A stretch of DNA of 64,000 nt from Zizania palustris (taxonomy: Eukaryota; Streptophyta; Magnoliopsida; Poales; Poaceae), in the NCBI GenBank assembly GCA_019279435.1, contig JAAALK010000287.1, forward strand, positions 64,917,144-64,981,143, read 5' to 3'. Positions 22,277 to 32,336 of this stretch are shown here, piece after piece; positions within the stretch are counted from its first letter, which is position 1, and each line of letters starts with the position of its first letter. Made by a program: the position numbers and the translations under genes. The notes beneath the pieces were generated by a model. The model saw nothing but the letters and a program-made list of their open reading frames with translations, made no database searches and was not told the DNA's origin.

Positions 22277-23488
22277 TTATGATGTTTGCCATACAATTGG
22301 GAAATACCTTTTCAAGTACCTACCATTCAAAGCTCTTCGAAACCGCTCTCCCTGCAGGGATTTCAACACGTATGCGTTGCCGGGAGCGATTTTGGCTATC
22401 TTAAAAGGACCTTCCCAACTAGGTGACCATTTACCAAATTTGGGGCTCTTCGTGCCTAAGGGTAAAATAATTTTCCATGCCAAGTCTCCTATTTGAAACG
22501 ATTTTGGTTTAACCTTCTTATTGTAGGCTTTAGCTACTCTCTTCTTGTCTACTTCTATGGCTTCTAAAGCCCTTAGTCTCTTATCGGTCACTTCCTCTAT
22601 ATTATCTTTTAGAAGAGTTTTATATTCGTCGACCGATAAGCTGTCTTGCTTTAACACTCTTAAGGAGCCAAGATCTACCTCTACAGGCAGAACGGCCTCT
22701 TGTCCATATACCAACTCATATGGACTGACCTTGGTAGCACCGTGCTTTGCAATCCTACAAGCCCATAGCGCCTCGGAAAGCACCTCATGCCACCTTTTAG
22801 GAAACTCCTCAATTTTCTTCTTAATGAGCTTAATCACGGTTTTATTACTAGACTCGGCCTGACCATTGGCCTGAGCATAGTAAGGTGAAGAGTTTATCAA
22901 CTTAATACCATAAGATTCGTCGAAGTCCCTTACTTCTCCAGAAACAAATGAACTACCTTGATCCGTAGTAAGAGTTTGGGGAATGCCGAATCTATGTATG
23001 ATGTGCTTCAAAATAAAATCACGTACCTCATTGTGAGTCATGTTTTTGAGAGGTACGGCCTCGGTCCAATTAGTGAAGTAATCCGTTGCCATCAACACGA
23101 ACAGATGCCCTTTTGAGGAGGGAGGGTGGATCTGGCCGATGAAGTCTAGACCCCAACCTCGAAACGGCCATGGCTTGACAATAGGATTGAGTAATGACGC
23201 AGGAGCCAACTGAATACTGCCACACTTTTGACATGCCTCACACCCTCCATAGTACTTGAAACAATCTTCAGTCATAGTCGGCCAATAAAACCCTGCTCTT
23301 TTGAGCATCCAACTCATCTTTTGGGCCGACTGATGAGTGCCGCAAAGCTCCTCATGGACTTCTCCTGTAGCCACTTGGGACTTCTCATGGTCTAAACACT
23401 TCAATAGCACTCCGTCGATGGTTCGGCGATACAACGTGTCGTCCAACAACAAGAAATTTGAACGTTTGTCGTCGGACCTTCTGATCAA
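22277..23488 (-). CDS. gypsy-C integrase (long open frame)
   Basis: About 400 codons open on the minus strand. In order: the zinc-binding domain (HEELCGTHQSAQKM, then CEACQKCG), the DDE core with Asp in RGWGLDFIGQI, Asp in LTTDQGSSFVSG and Glu in NGQAESSNKTVIKLIKKKI, then the C-terminal region with VYGQEAVLPVEV and the KVKPKSFQIGDLAW / GKWSPSWEGPFKI segment. This is a gypsy integrase of normal length with all three catalytic residues. It starts directly after the filler segment that replaces RT and RNase H, so it could not have been made as part of a normal pol unless supplied by readthrough. Confidence 0.93.
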   Translation of the reverse strand: MIRRSDDKRSNFLLLDDTLYRRTIDGVLLKCLDHEKSQVATGEVHEELCGTHQSAQKMSWMLKRAGFYWPTMTEDCFKYYGGCEACQKCGSIQLAPASLLNPIVKPWPFRGWGLDFIGQIHPPSSKGHLFVLMATDYFTNWTEAVPLKNMTHNEVRDFILKHIIHRFGIPQTLTTDQGSSFVSGEVRDFDESYGIKLINSSPYYAQANGQAESSNKTVIKLIKKKIEEFPKRWHEVLSEALWACRIAKHGATKVSPYELVYGQEAVLPVEVDLGSLRVLKQDSLSVDEYKTLLKDNIEEVTDKRLRALEAIEVDKKRVAKAYNKKVKPKSFQIGDLAWKIILPLGTKSPKFGKWSPSWEGPFKIAKIAPGNAYVLKSLQGERFRRALNGRYLKRYFPIVWQTS

Positions 23489-23943
23489 CCCTTTGGCTTG
23501 GGCCTCTCAAATAGTGGACGATCGAGACTCTCCAATCGCCCTTGCATGTTTCAAAGGGCTTCGCTGGCTCGCCTTCTGAAAAGACTTCTAAATTACTGAC
23601 TTCGGGGTGCCCCCCGAGCCATTCAAGTTCCTACCGAAGCCTGGCTGAGGTGGCCATTCGGAGTGTGCTAGGCCAAATCTCTTTGGAGGGTTCGGACCCC
23701 GGGGAGCCTTCTCCGTTCGGGAGGCTTCACACTATGGGCTCCGGTGTGCCATATCCTTTGGTCGGTAGAGCACTCCGATCCAGGGGCTTCGGCGTGTGGG
23801 GGCCTTCGGCGACCCGAGGCGTGCGCCCGCCCACCTTTACTAGCTTTGGCAGTAAGACAGAACACCAGCTTCTCCAATACAGAAAATTTCCCTCTCCTGA
23901 CTTGGTAGCCAGATTCCTGCTGAGCCAAATTATTCGCGTGAAT
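23489..23943 (-). other. Filler between protease and integrase where RT/RNase H is missing
   Basis: 455 bp, GC-rich with many CTTCGG and CCGAAG words, and no RT or RNase H motif. It includes an 18-base match, CTCCAATACAGAAAATTT or close, to the gypsy-C LTR (21159 and 27983 regions), which suggests LTR-like DNA was joined in. The protease end LLGHD is followed by TAG and then IHAN, so the usual DWIHAN continues briefly before the filler. Confidence 0.65.
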
Positions 23944-24474
23944 CTAGTCGTGCCCGAGTAGCACGCTATAGTTAACTTGTACATCGACGATGAAAAACGC
24001 TGTTGGCAACATCTTGTTGCCCACCGTCAACTCCATAGAGAGTACTCCTTTGGCCTCGGAGCTCTCGCCGTTGAAGCCGTTGAGCATCAAGTTAGCCTTC
24101 TTCAGGTCTTCTTCGTCCCTGCCAAGTTTCTTCAACAATGAATAAGGCATTAGGTTAACAGTGGCTCCGCCGTCGATGAGCATCCGGGAAATCGGCTTCC
24201 CATCGATGTGGCCCCTGACATAGAGGGGCTTTAGATGGCGAGTCGAGTCCTCGGGCATCTCGAAGATGGCGCTGCGTGGGCCGAGGTTCAATTGAGTGAC
24301 CTCAGCCTCGTCCCGTGGTAGGGCAAACTCGGCAGGCAGCATGACGATGTTGATGTCTATCACCTGGGGTGCGGGTCCCTCAGAGACGGGTGAGTAATCG
24401 TCGTCGAGCATGTCGGCGTCGTCGTTGCTTGGACTAGGAGCCGGGTTGGTTATCTCAACCAGCTTCTCCCTCAT
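23944..24474 (-). pseudogene. gypsy-C aspartic protease
   Basis: The minus-strand frame starts MREKLVEITNPAPSPSND and contains a retropepsin-like domain: KPISRMLIDGGATVNLMPYS (active site D-G-G-A, usual for this group of plant gypsy elements), then GVLSMELTVGN and VQVNYSVLLGHD. A TAG at 23946-23944 replaces the Trp codon of the usual GHDWIHAN. The upstream frame (24956-24471) overlaps it by four bases. Confidence 0.87.
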
Positions 24475-25796
24475 ACTTGTTTGGTAGCTGGCCGAGGGTG
24501 GATCTCTTCGAAGATAGCATCGCGCTTGGCCTCATCTTCCCTCTCGTGCATCTCCTGTGCCCGTAGCCATTGTAAGCGTCTCTTCTGTGATTTGGACATG
24601 CTCGGAGGGGCCCAAGATGGCTGAGGCTTGGTGCCGGGTGCTACTGTTTGACTTCTGTTAATTCTGGCCAAAGTGGTACTGTGCCCTTCGGCCTTGGGTA
24701 TCCTGTGTTCGGAGGGGGCTTCGCTGCGAACCCCATTGGATGGACCGGCCTTGTTTTGCCGATCGAACCAAGCTTCAGCGCAGGGCTCGGCCAAAGCATG
24801 AGACTTACCTTCGTCAGACCTCGGTGATAGAGTCTTCGGGATTAGGACTTCCTGAGACCCAACTCTGATGGTTATGGCTTCGGACTCCCTGACTTCGGCC
24901 TCCGCGTGCTCGCACCCTTCGGCTTCGCTCTGCAGGGTCCGATTCGGAGGTACCACAGACAGTCTGTGGATGATGCCCCCCTCCGCTGCGTCTGTTTGCC
25001 CCTACCATCCATAATACTCCAAAGGGAAATAAGGCATAGTGTTAGGCTGTAGAGGGTACCCCGACCCAGACACGTACGGAGCCCACGGGGTCCCTGCCCA
25101 GTCGTACGGTGGAGGCATCGGCGGCTCTAGTGGCTTCGCCCACTATGAGCCGAACCTGTTACCTGGAGGGGGGTTCGGCCAAGTCGAAGGTATCTCGGAC
25201 CACACCAGTGAAGGGTCTTGCCAGGCCGGAGGTACGTTCGGCCAGTGCAGGGCGAAGCCTCTCATCGGAGACGTCCAGCATGGTGTGGGGTTCAGCCATT
25301 GGGGGCCGAAGTTATCGCATAGGGGACCCGACCACTGGGGTTCGAAGTCGCTGTATGGGGGGTTCGACCATTGTGGCTCGGAACCACCGTGTGGAGCATC
25401 AGGCCACCGTAGCCCGAAGCCTTCGTGCGAAGGGTTTGCCGGCTTCGGCCCGAAGCCCCCTTTCGAAGGTATTAGCCCCTTCGGCTGTTTTAGCTTGGCA
25501 TGCGGACCTGCTTCCTTGGCCCTTCTCTGATGTTTGCTCAACAACATATCATATGTCACCTTCGGCCTCTTGCGAGCCTTAGCCAAAGGGGTATTGACGT
25601 TCTGTTTCCACACTCCTACCTCGGGGTTCTTCAGCACGAGCGTGCGAGTGCGTGGTTCTCCAATAATTACATCTTTCCCTTTAGCAGACTCAGCTTGTTC
25701 TGGTCGAATCAACACCTTCTTTTCACCGAGGTCGACGGCGTTGACTGGAAAAGGATCTTTATCCAGCTTCATCTTTGGATCATGGTCTATCTTCAA
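24471..25796 (-). pseudogene. gypsy-C gag-protease linker with tryptophan repeats
   Basis: Two minus-strand frames: 25796-25143 and 24956-24471. The first begins KIDHDPKMKLDKDPFPVNAV and ends in a low-complexity stretch of about 12-residue units around PQW (SEPQWSNPPY, FEPQWSGPLC, FGPQWLNPTP), encoded by 36-bp imperfect repeats. The second is charged (SEAEGCEHAEAEVRESEA, KSQKRRLQWLRAQEM). This matches the spacer between gag and protease in long plant gypsy elements. The function is unknown. Confidence 0.7.
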
Positions 25797-26084
25797 TCGT
25801 CCTTCTTCTATGGCCGATTGTATCTACCGTCGAAAAACATTGCAATCATTAGTATTATGCGAATGTGAATCATGCCACTTACAGTATGGATGCTTCTTTA
25901 ACTCATCGGCAGGTGGGATGACCTGACCCTTAGGTAACCTGAGAAGCTGACTTTTTAAGAGAAAATCAAATATTTTATCACATTTAGTTATATCAAACGA
26001 GTACTTGACCTCACTAAGTCTATTCTTTATGGGGGATGGTCGTAACTCGGAGCAAGTGACAGGTTTATTTTTAGTGTTCCAAAC

Positions 26085-26849
26085 TCATTCGGCCGTGTAC
26101 ATGTCGGCCGAATCCTCCTCCTCTAACTCCTCATCAGAGCGTTCCATGATGTGGATTTCGGCCCTAGGCTTGCTAAATGTCTTAATAAACTTTTTATCTT
26201 TGGCTCGGCCTTCCTGGACCAGAGCCTGCTGTAAAACTTGGCTAACTTCTAAAAAGTTCTGGTTATCTAACCTCTCTTTAATTTCGGAACGCAACCCGTT
26301 AAAAGCTAGTTCTGCCAAGTCTCTTTCTGAAATATTAAGGCTAAAAAATCAGTTTCTAGTATCCCTAAAATGCTTGATGTATTCAGAGGCGCTCTCACTG
26401 GATTTTTACTTAAACGATGTCAAATGTGAAAGCCTAAGTTCTATTTCACCTGTGTAGAAATAATCATGGAACTTCCATTCTAAATCGTCCCACGTATGGA
26501 TGGAGTTCGGCGGGAGCGCCGAAAACCAAGTGAAAGCAGTGCCGGATAGCGAGAGAGAAAATAGTCTAACCTTCAGAGCATCTATCCCGCTAACTTCTCC
26601 ACATTGTGCCAAAAATTGGCTAACGTGCTCTAGTGTAGTCTTGCTACCCTCGCCATCGAACTTAGTGAATTCAGGGATTCTATAGCCGCGGGGGTAGGGT
26701 ACCGTATCAAGGTGGTCTGGGTATGGTTTACGGTAAACCCTAACCCGTCCCTTGGGCATGAAGCTAGCACATTCCCTAAATAGTGCATGGACCCGCTCCT
26801 CTATATCCTCTTGGTATGTTGCTTGTGCGTGCCTCTCATGCAGGGGCAC
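26085..26849 (-). pseudogene. gypsy-C gag core
   Basis: The minus-strand frame 26849-26406 carries a retrotransposon gag domain (RGYRIPEFTKFDGEGSKTT, HVSQFLAQCGE, VRLFSLSLSGTAFTWFSALP, TWDDLEWKFHDYFY). It breaks near 26410 and resumes at 26318-26085 with MAELAFNGLRSEIKERLDNQ and VLQQALVQEGRAKDK. Stops between the pieces mark decay. It would form the capsid. Confidence 0.88.
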
Positions 26850-27558
26850 GACACGCGGTGGGATATCGGTGTGTCAGCCATGTGTTTCCTCCCTACGTGT
26901 TATTTGTACAATGTGCTCGTGTCCAGGCGTCTGTGCGTGTGGCGCGGGTAGCGCGGGTATTGGCACAAGTGGTGCGTGGTACGCAGTGTTAGGTTGACCG
27001 CAGGTGTAAAGATTGGTCTCGGCCATAAGTGGTGAGGCCGGAGACATGATTGTGCTGGTGCTGTCGTTAGTCCTACCGTATACGTGGTTTGCTGGTGGTG
27101 CACTAGCAATGGGAACCGGGGGTACGGCCTTAGTGAAGCCGAACCTTCTAAGAGTCGCCTCTACTTGGGAGCTGACTGCCGAATCTAAACGGTTGGCTAG
27201 CGAAGTGCTAACGGCTTGATCTACTGATGCAACTATTTTTTGCTTAATTTCTAAAGAAGATAAATGAGGCGATACAGGTGTTACCTGGACCTGAGCGAGG
27301 TTGGAGGTGACGATGTCACGCTTGACGAAGCCTACACGTGTCTTGATGTAGCCCCCAAGCATCATGTCTTGGAGTGCCTTTAACTTTGCCTCGATCTCTG
27401 CTCGATCTTCTGTGGGGATATCTTCAAGTGTAGGTGACAATATGTTGCGGTTGTCGATATCCGCGCCTCCTATTGCGTCCATCGGCGGTGTAGACGTAGT
27501 AGTTGAAGTAGATGTGCCGGTGGCTAATGTAGACGTACTCATCATGTTGGCATAGCTC
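26850..27558 (-). pseudogene. gypsy-C gag N-terminal region
   Basis: The minus-strand frame from about 27545 (MMSTSTLATGTSTSTTTSTP) to the stop at 26874 is Ser/Thr-rich, then has an amphipathic stretch (EDRAEIEAKLKALQDMMLGG) and ends in a Pro/Ala-rich linker. The track upstream of the ATG runs into the primer site. No family is recognised for this part. Its position says gag N-terminus. Confidence 0.65.
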
Positions 27559-27559
27559 G

Positions 27560-27578
27560 TCCCCAGTGGAGTCGCCAA
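27560..27578 (-). other. gypsy-C primer binding site
   Basis: The minus strand reads TTGGCGACTCCACTGGGGA, six bases inside the 5' LTR. This is a common plant gypsy primer-site style. tRNA not assigned. Confidence 0.7.
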
Positions 27579-27584
27579 AAAGTG

Positions 27585-28994
27585 TGTTGACACGGAAACG
27601 TGCCCCCGCACTTGGGTCAGTTCGACGATCCAAAAGTGCACGGATACTTAGGGACAAGCCTAAGCGTGATGTGGCACCGACGTCGCGTTCCGACTACCCT
27701 TAATAGTGATAAGGGGGGTGGAGTCGCCAGGCAACCAGATTACACAAAATAATCCAATTAGCCGAAAGAAATAGTTTAAACAGAATGAAATCAACAAACC
27801 AGTCGGAGCCCCGCCTGGTTCGAAGTCTGATACGAAGGGGTCGCCGAAGGGTACCTTCGGCGTCAGGTGCGAAGTACTCCGCCGAAGGGTGCTTCGGCGT
27901 TCGGACTGATCCGGCCGAAGATGGGCTCCAAACAGATCTAGACGTAGTGATCACCTCCGAACAGCGGGGTTCGGCATGAGATCTCCAATACAGAAAATTA
28001 CAGAACAATGACACGAGGGCCACGCGTGAGTGCGGCTTCGTCTGGTGCGGAGTATGATCATGGCGAAGCCTGTTGCGATGAAGTATGCTGGCGAAGCCTG
28101 TTGTCGAAGCCTTGCAGTCTTATCGAAGGGTGTCCTGGGGACCTCCGGAACCGATCTCTCAGCTTCGGACACCTCCGGCGAAGGGGCTCTGAACGTGCGA
28201 ACCTGCAACAGAGACGATGCGAAGTACCAACTCGGCCTGAGGACTGAATTTTGCTAAGTGTTGCACTAGTGGCGAAGGTAGCAATCTATTACGCAGATTA
28301 GCGGATACTTCATAGGCGAAGTAGCAAGGCGATAACAATCTATTACGTAGATTAACAGAAACTTCACGGGCGAAGTAACAAGGATTACCACTTTTCCATA
28401 GTGGTCGATGGAGGGCTTCCAGGCAAACCCACGAAGAGGTATAGGAAAGTAAAGGTAAAGTAAATACGATCAAAGCATGGGCTTTGGTTTGGTTTTAGTT
28501 AGGGGGGCTTCTCACGCCGGCCATGCCTCTCTATTTATAGGGGTTTGATTCCTAATCTAATATGCTATTAATCCGGCCAAATAGAGATAAAGATTGAGCT
28601 GGAAATGCATCCAATTCTATCTCTGCCTAAGTGGGCTTCGGCCAGGCCCGTCGAGGCCTGCTCCTCGGGCCGAAGCTTCAGTAGCGTGGGCTTCGGCCAG
28701 GCCCGTCGAGGCTTGCTCCTCGGGCCGAAGCTTCGGTAGCGTGGGCCTCCGAAGGCTTCCGAAGGTTCGGCAGCGTGGGCCTCCGAAGGCTTCCAAAGCT
28801 TCGGCAGCGTGGGCCTTTGAAGGCTTCCTGGCCGAAGCCCATGGGCTGGCTAGAGGCTTTTGGAGCCCATAGCTCAATGGACTTCGGCCCTATAGGGCTT
28901 CAGACAGACCCTGGACATGTGTACTTTCGGCCCAAATCACCAAAAATTGATATTTTGACAATCTAGCCATTAATGCCATTTTTTGCTATCAACA
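27585..28994 (-). repeat. gypsy-C 5' LTR (1410 bp)
   Basis: TGTTGACACGG to GCTATCAACA, near-identical to 20760-22190 apart from scattered substitutions and one fewer internal 57-bp block. The TATA-like box CTATAAATAG (minus strand, about 28530-28540) is intact here. GCCAC at 28995-28999 is the right target duplication. Confidence 0.92.
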
Positions 28995-29900
28995 GCCACC
29001 ACAGGTGCCCTTCTTGTGTGTGTTCCACTTGGGCAGTCGACAATGAAATAACCTAGATCACCACACTCAAAGCAACCATGTTTTGTGCCATGTCGTTTGA
29101 ACATTCTCTTATCATAGACACGACGAACCCGGCTATTAAACAGACAAAGGTCATCATCTCCTAGCAAATCTAATTGGTCCTCAGTGATAGACATCAAAGA
29201 GGACAAAGCAAAGCTCAAAGCAGTAGGATCAGCAGAAGGTGTCGCAAGGGCTAGGGTTTTTGAGCCAGAACCAGTGAGATTTGATCTCAACTGGATATCA
29301 ACCTCTGTGGCCTTGAGCTTACTGAAAAGCTCTGCGATAGTCAAGGTATCGTAAGAAGTGCTCTCAATGATAGAGGATACCTTGATCTCCCAGATCTTAG
29401 GGTCAAAGGTATGAAGAACCTTGAGCGCCTGCTCATGATCTGAGGCCAGCTGAACTCCATCGTCCTTGTTGACCAGAAGCTTGTTGATGATCGATTGAAA
29501 ACGATGAAACAAAGCTTCAACAGATTCACCCGGCTTCTGTGTGAAATTTTCATATTCACGCCGGTAGGTCTGATAGAGCTGAGCCTTGACCTGAGCTGTC
29601 CCCTCATGGTGTGCCCGGAGGGTAGCCCACATCTCTCTAGCAGTGCTGAGATGGCTCACACGCTCAAACTCACTGGGACCTAAACTAGAAAACAGTATGT
29701 TCACTGCCTTGTTGTTCAGGTCATGCAAAGCGACTATCTCAGGGTTTAGTCTGCTCTGTAGCTGGAAGCACAGTGAATGTGGCGTGAACACACATATCCC
29801 AAATCCCTGAGCTCTGGCGCAATAGATAGGCTCGCATGCGAGTCTTCTAATAGTTGTAGCCAAAAACCTCAAGGGACGGAACCTTGCTAGAAGAAGCCAT
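28995..29900 (-). pseudogene. copia-B1 gag, proximal part
   Basis: The ATG at 29900-29898 begins MASSSKVPSLEVFGYNY, then a TAG (29849-29847) stands where copia-B2 has Trp. The UBN2 gag domain follows (FSSLGPSEFERVSHLSTARE, YRREYENFTQKPGESVEAL, SSIIESTSYDTLTIAELFSK), and the zinc knuckle CFECGDLGYFIVDC with spacing CX2CX4YX4C (His lost) ends just before the gypsy-C insertion. Confidence 0.9.
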
Positions 29901-29951
29901 GATCGCTACCTTGGGTTAGAACCGGTTAAGGTATGGAAAAACCCTAACCAA

Positions 29952-31390
29952 TGGCCTTCTCCCAACACCCAACGCACCTCAACAGGCAATTTGTAGAACC
30001 AAAATAAATCACAAGCTCCAAAATAATCTAGCCTAAAAACAACTGGTGTCCTAATCGAAAAGACACCACCAAAGTGCTTAAAGGAAGATTAAGTTAACTT
30101 ACAGATCAAAAGACAGTTCCATAAATGATTCACCAAAAACACTGATAATCCATCAAGCACATCCAAAACATTCACAGTACATAGGCAGTTCATAAATGGG
30201 AGACACCACAATTTTTAGTGCATTTAATCTAGTCAGAAACGATGCAGTAAAAATAATCTCACACATATATCACTGCAAATTCATAGTGCTTGATACAGAT
30301 TAATCTATCACAGAATATTCATGAAAATAAATCTAGAACTGCACGCAAATCGAGGAGAAATAGATTATTGTTCATGTTGTCTCCTGAACACATATGGCCG
30401 AACACACCATGCGCATGCTTCACCCGGCGTCAAATCAACAGCGCCGCTGCGCCAGGTCTGCATGTCCACTCGCTGCCTTCGGCCGCATGTGCAACGCCCA
30501 CTGCGGTGGCCTTAGGTGCGCCTGGCCAAGCGGCAAAAATAGAGGGCCCGCTGCACACGCCGAACCCTGGGAACCAACGCCAAAGGCCTTGCCGTGATGA
30601 GCAAACAAACAGCAACCACGTCGTGGATTGAGAAAAATGGGAGCAGGAATTAATTTGCAGCAGTGGCACAAAGCTCCAAGTGTGACTTCAGTGTCGTGCG
30701 CTCATGCGCCGATCCAGAATCAAAACTCAACACATCATTTCCTCTGAAAACCGTGTGCACCGAGCAGCTTCAGTCTGCGGATGCTGGCTGCTACTGCTAC
30801 CGCCCACTAGCCAAAATGATAGCTGACAAGATGGCACTGTAGAATTGCGGCAGTAGCCAGTGCCCTTAGGATTTTTACAAAGTCAACCAACACACTGTGG
30901 GCCTAAAAAGAAAAATGGTAAAATCCTAAACGCAGATAACTTGTCCTGATGCGGAGCTTTTGTAGTTGCTACTGCTTCGCTTCAGGACGGCTCGATCATG
31001 GATCAGCGGTATGGATTAGGCGTCGGTTTTGCACTGAAACCGACAAAGTGTCCACCGTCTTCACACCAGGTACCCGGATTGGGCCGGCCCGATTCCGCGG
31101 CTCCCTCAGCCCGACAATCGCTCGTCGCCCGTGTACCTGAGTCAATCCCAGTCAACAGACCAGTGGATCCCCTACCGCTCCTAGCCCATGTAATCAGATT
31201 GGGCCGGCTCGACTCCGCGGCCCCTCTGCCCGGCAGTCGCTCGCCCCCGTGTACCTGAGTCACATACGACCCAGACACGGCAGGTCTCGTCTTCTCTTCA
31301 CGTCCTCTCTCTCTTCATCGTTGACTTCCGTTGACAATCACTCATCACTTCTGGAGCCATGAGGTCCATGATCTTCAACATGGCACATCA
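29952..31390 (-). repeat. copia-B1 5' LTR, with internal deletion
   Basis: It ends at 31390 (minus-strand start TGATGTGCCATGTTGAAG) and matches 13160-14461 from 30467 on. Relative to that copy it lacks about 375 bp near 30857, including the TATA region. At 29951 the leader of gag joins directly to LTR sequence, so the primer site and the LTR 3' end are deleted. Confidence 0.8.
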
Positions 31391-31452
31391 GAATGCCCTA
31401 AAATTTTGAGTCTAGTTAGAGAAAAATCATTTTTGAATTTTTAAATGGAATA

Positions 31453-32250
31453 TGTTGGGTATCGGCATTAATGAAATTGGTGGGGTCAGGGTTACCCATC
31501 GGACCCAAAAATAAGCAGGATGGGAGGCTGGCCATAGGAATAAAAACTTGGTTCCACGGATTCTATGGGGAAAGAAAGGAATAGTAAATAAAAGCGACGG
31601 AAGAACCAAGAGAAACGAAGAACAACAGAAAATAAAAGGCCAAGGATTTACCTCACGGATCTGTTGCGTTTCATACTGTATCGGGAGACCTAAAATACCC
31701 TGTCGGAAGTTCCGATCCAGGATCGTAAGTTTCGACGTGGGCGAACAGATTGAATCTATTATGGTTTTGAGAGTTTCGAGATAAGCATGACTAGGGGGCT
31801 ATCAGCCCTATAAAAGAAGAGGTGGAGGACGTCTTGAAACAAGTAATAAGCCTAGATTAGACCTAGCCACAAAAGACTCCTCTCCTCCCTCTCTTGTTCT
31901 CAATCGTTGAGGTCAAGGATCCCCATCTGTCACGTGCGGTGCTAGCACGCTGCCGTGGGAGGTACTCCATCCCTGTACATGTGGACTCCGTGGAGGCATT
32001 GCTCCAACATCGATGCTCGTGGACATCTTCATGTGAACAACTACATCATCTTCATCGATCGGATCGGTGAGGGAAGGCAAGGATGAAGCGATGATAGGCT
32101 TGACGTGCTACTCTAACATTTTCTTCCACTGCACCTAGCGCGTCTAGTGCTGGAAGGTAACTATCCATGATCTCGCATGTGCATGAATATTGGGCTTAGG
32201 GCGTAAATTTTTTAATTTGATGGCTAGCGTAGCTCCCCTATTCCCCAACA
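31453..32250 (+). repeat. Possible solo LTR or LTR fragment
   Basis: About 800 bp bounded by TGTTGGGTATCGG and CTATTCCCCAACA, with a TATA-like CCCTATAAAAG at 31809 and a purine/pyrimidine leader after it. The termini look like an LTR, but the flanks GAATA and GTACG do not match, and no polypurine tract or primer site adjoins. 31391-31452 and 32251-32331 hold nothing I recognise. Confidence 0.4.
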
Positions 32251-32336
32251 GTACGGTCAACAAAAGTCAAGAAGAGTACAGTCCAAGATAGTCAAGGAAG
32301 CTCGTCCGTTACAACGTTGGTCGGATATGGAGGAGC

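Larger units (their letters stand above)
20760..28994 (-). mobile_element. Ty3/gypsy element gypsy-C (complete ends, no reverse transcriptase)
   Basis: 8235 bp bounded by LTRs (20760-22190 and 27585-28994) and a 5-bp GCCAC duplication, inserted in copia-B1 gag. In minus-strand order: 5' LTR, primer site, gag, a tryptophan-repeat linker, protease, a 455-bp non-coding filler, integrase, 3' LTR. RT and RNase H are missing between protease and integrase, so the copy must have been non-autonomous or was deleted after insertion. Confidence 0.93.
13160..31390 (-). mobile_element. Ty1/copia Sirevirus copia-B1 (old, split by gypsy-C)
   Basis: In minus-strand order: 5' LTR (31390 to about 29952), gag (29900-28995, continuing 20759-19334), protease, integrase, RT and RNase H (19014-15885), post-pol region, and 3' LTR (14461-13160) cut by copia-A. 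Gypsy-C (20760-28994) is inserted in gag. Proteins align along their length with the intact copia-B2. A deletion at about 29951 has removed the primer site and the LTR end, and stops and frameshifts abound. Confidence 0.9.

Noticed and set aside
31453..32250. Calling this a confirmed solo LTR
   Set aside because: TG...CA-like termini are present, but the flanking 5-mers do not match and no second copy is in the window. Kept only as low-confidence.
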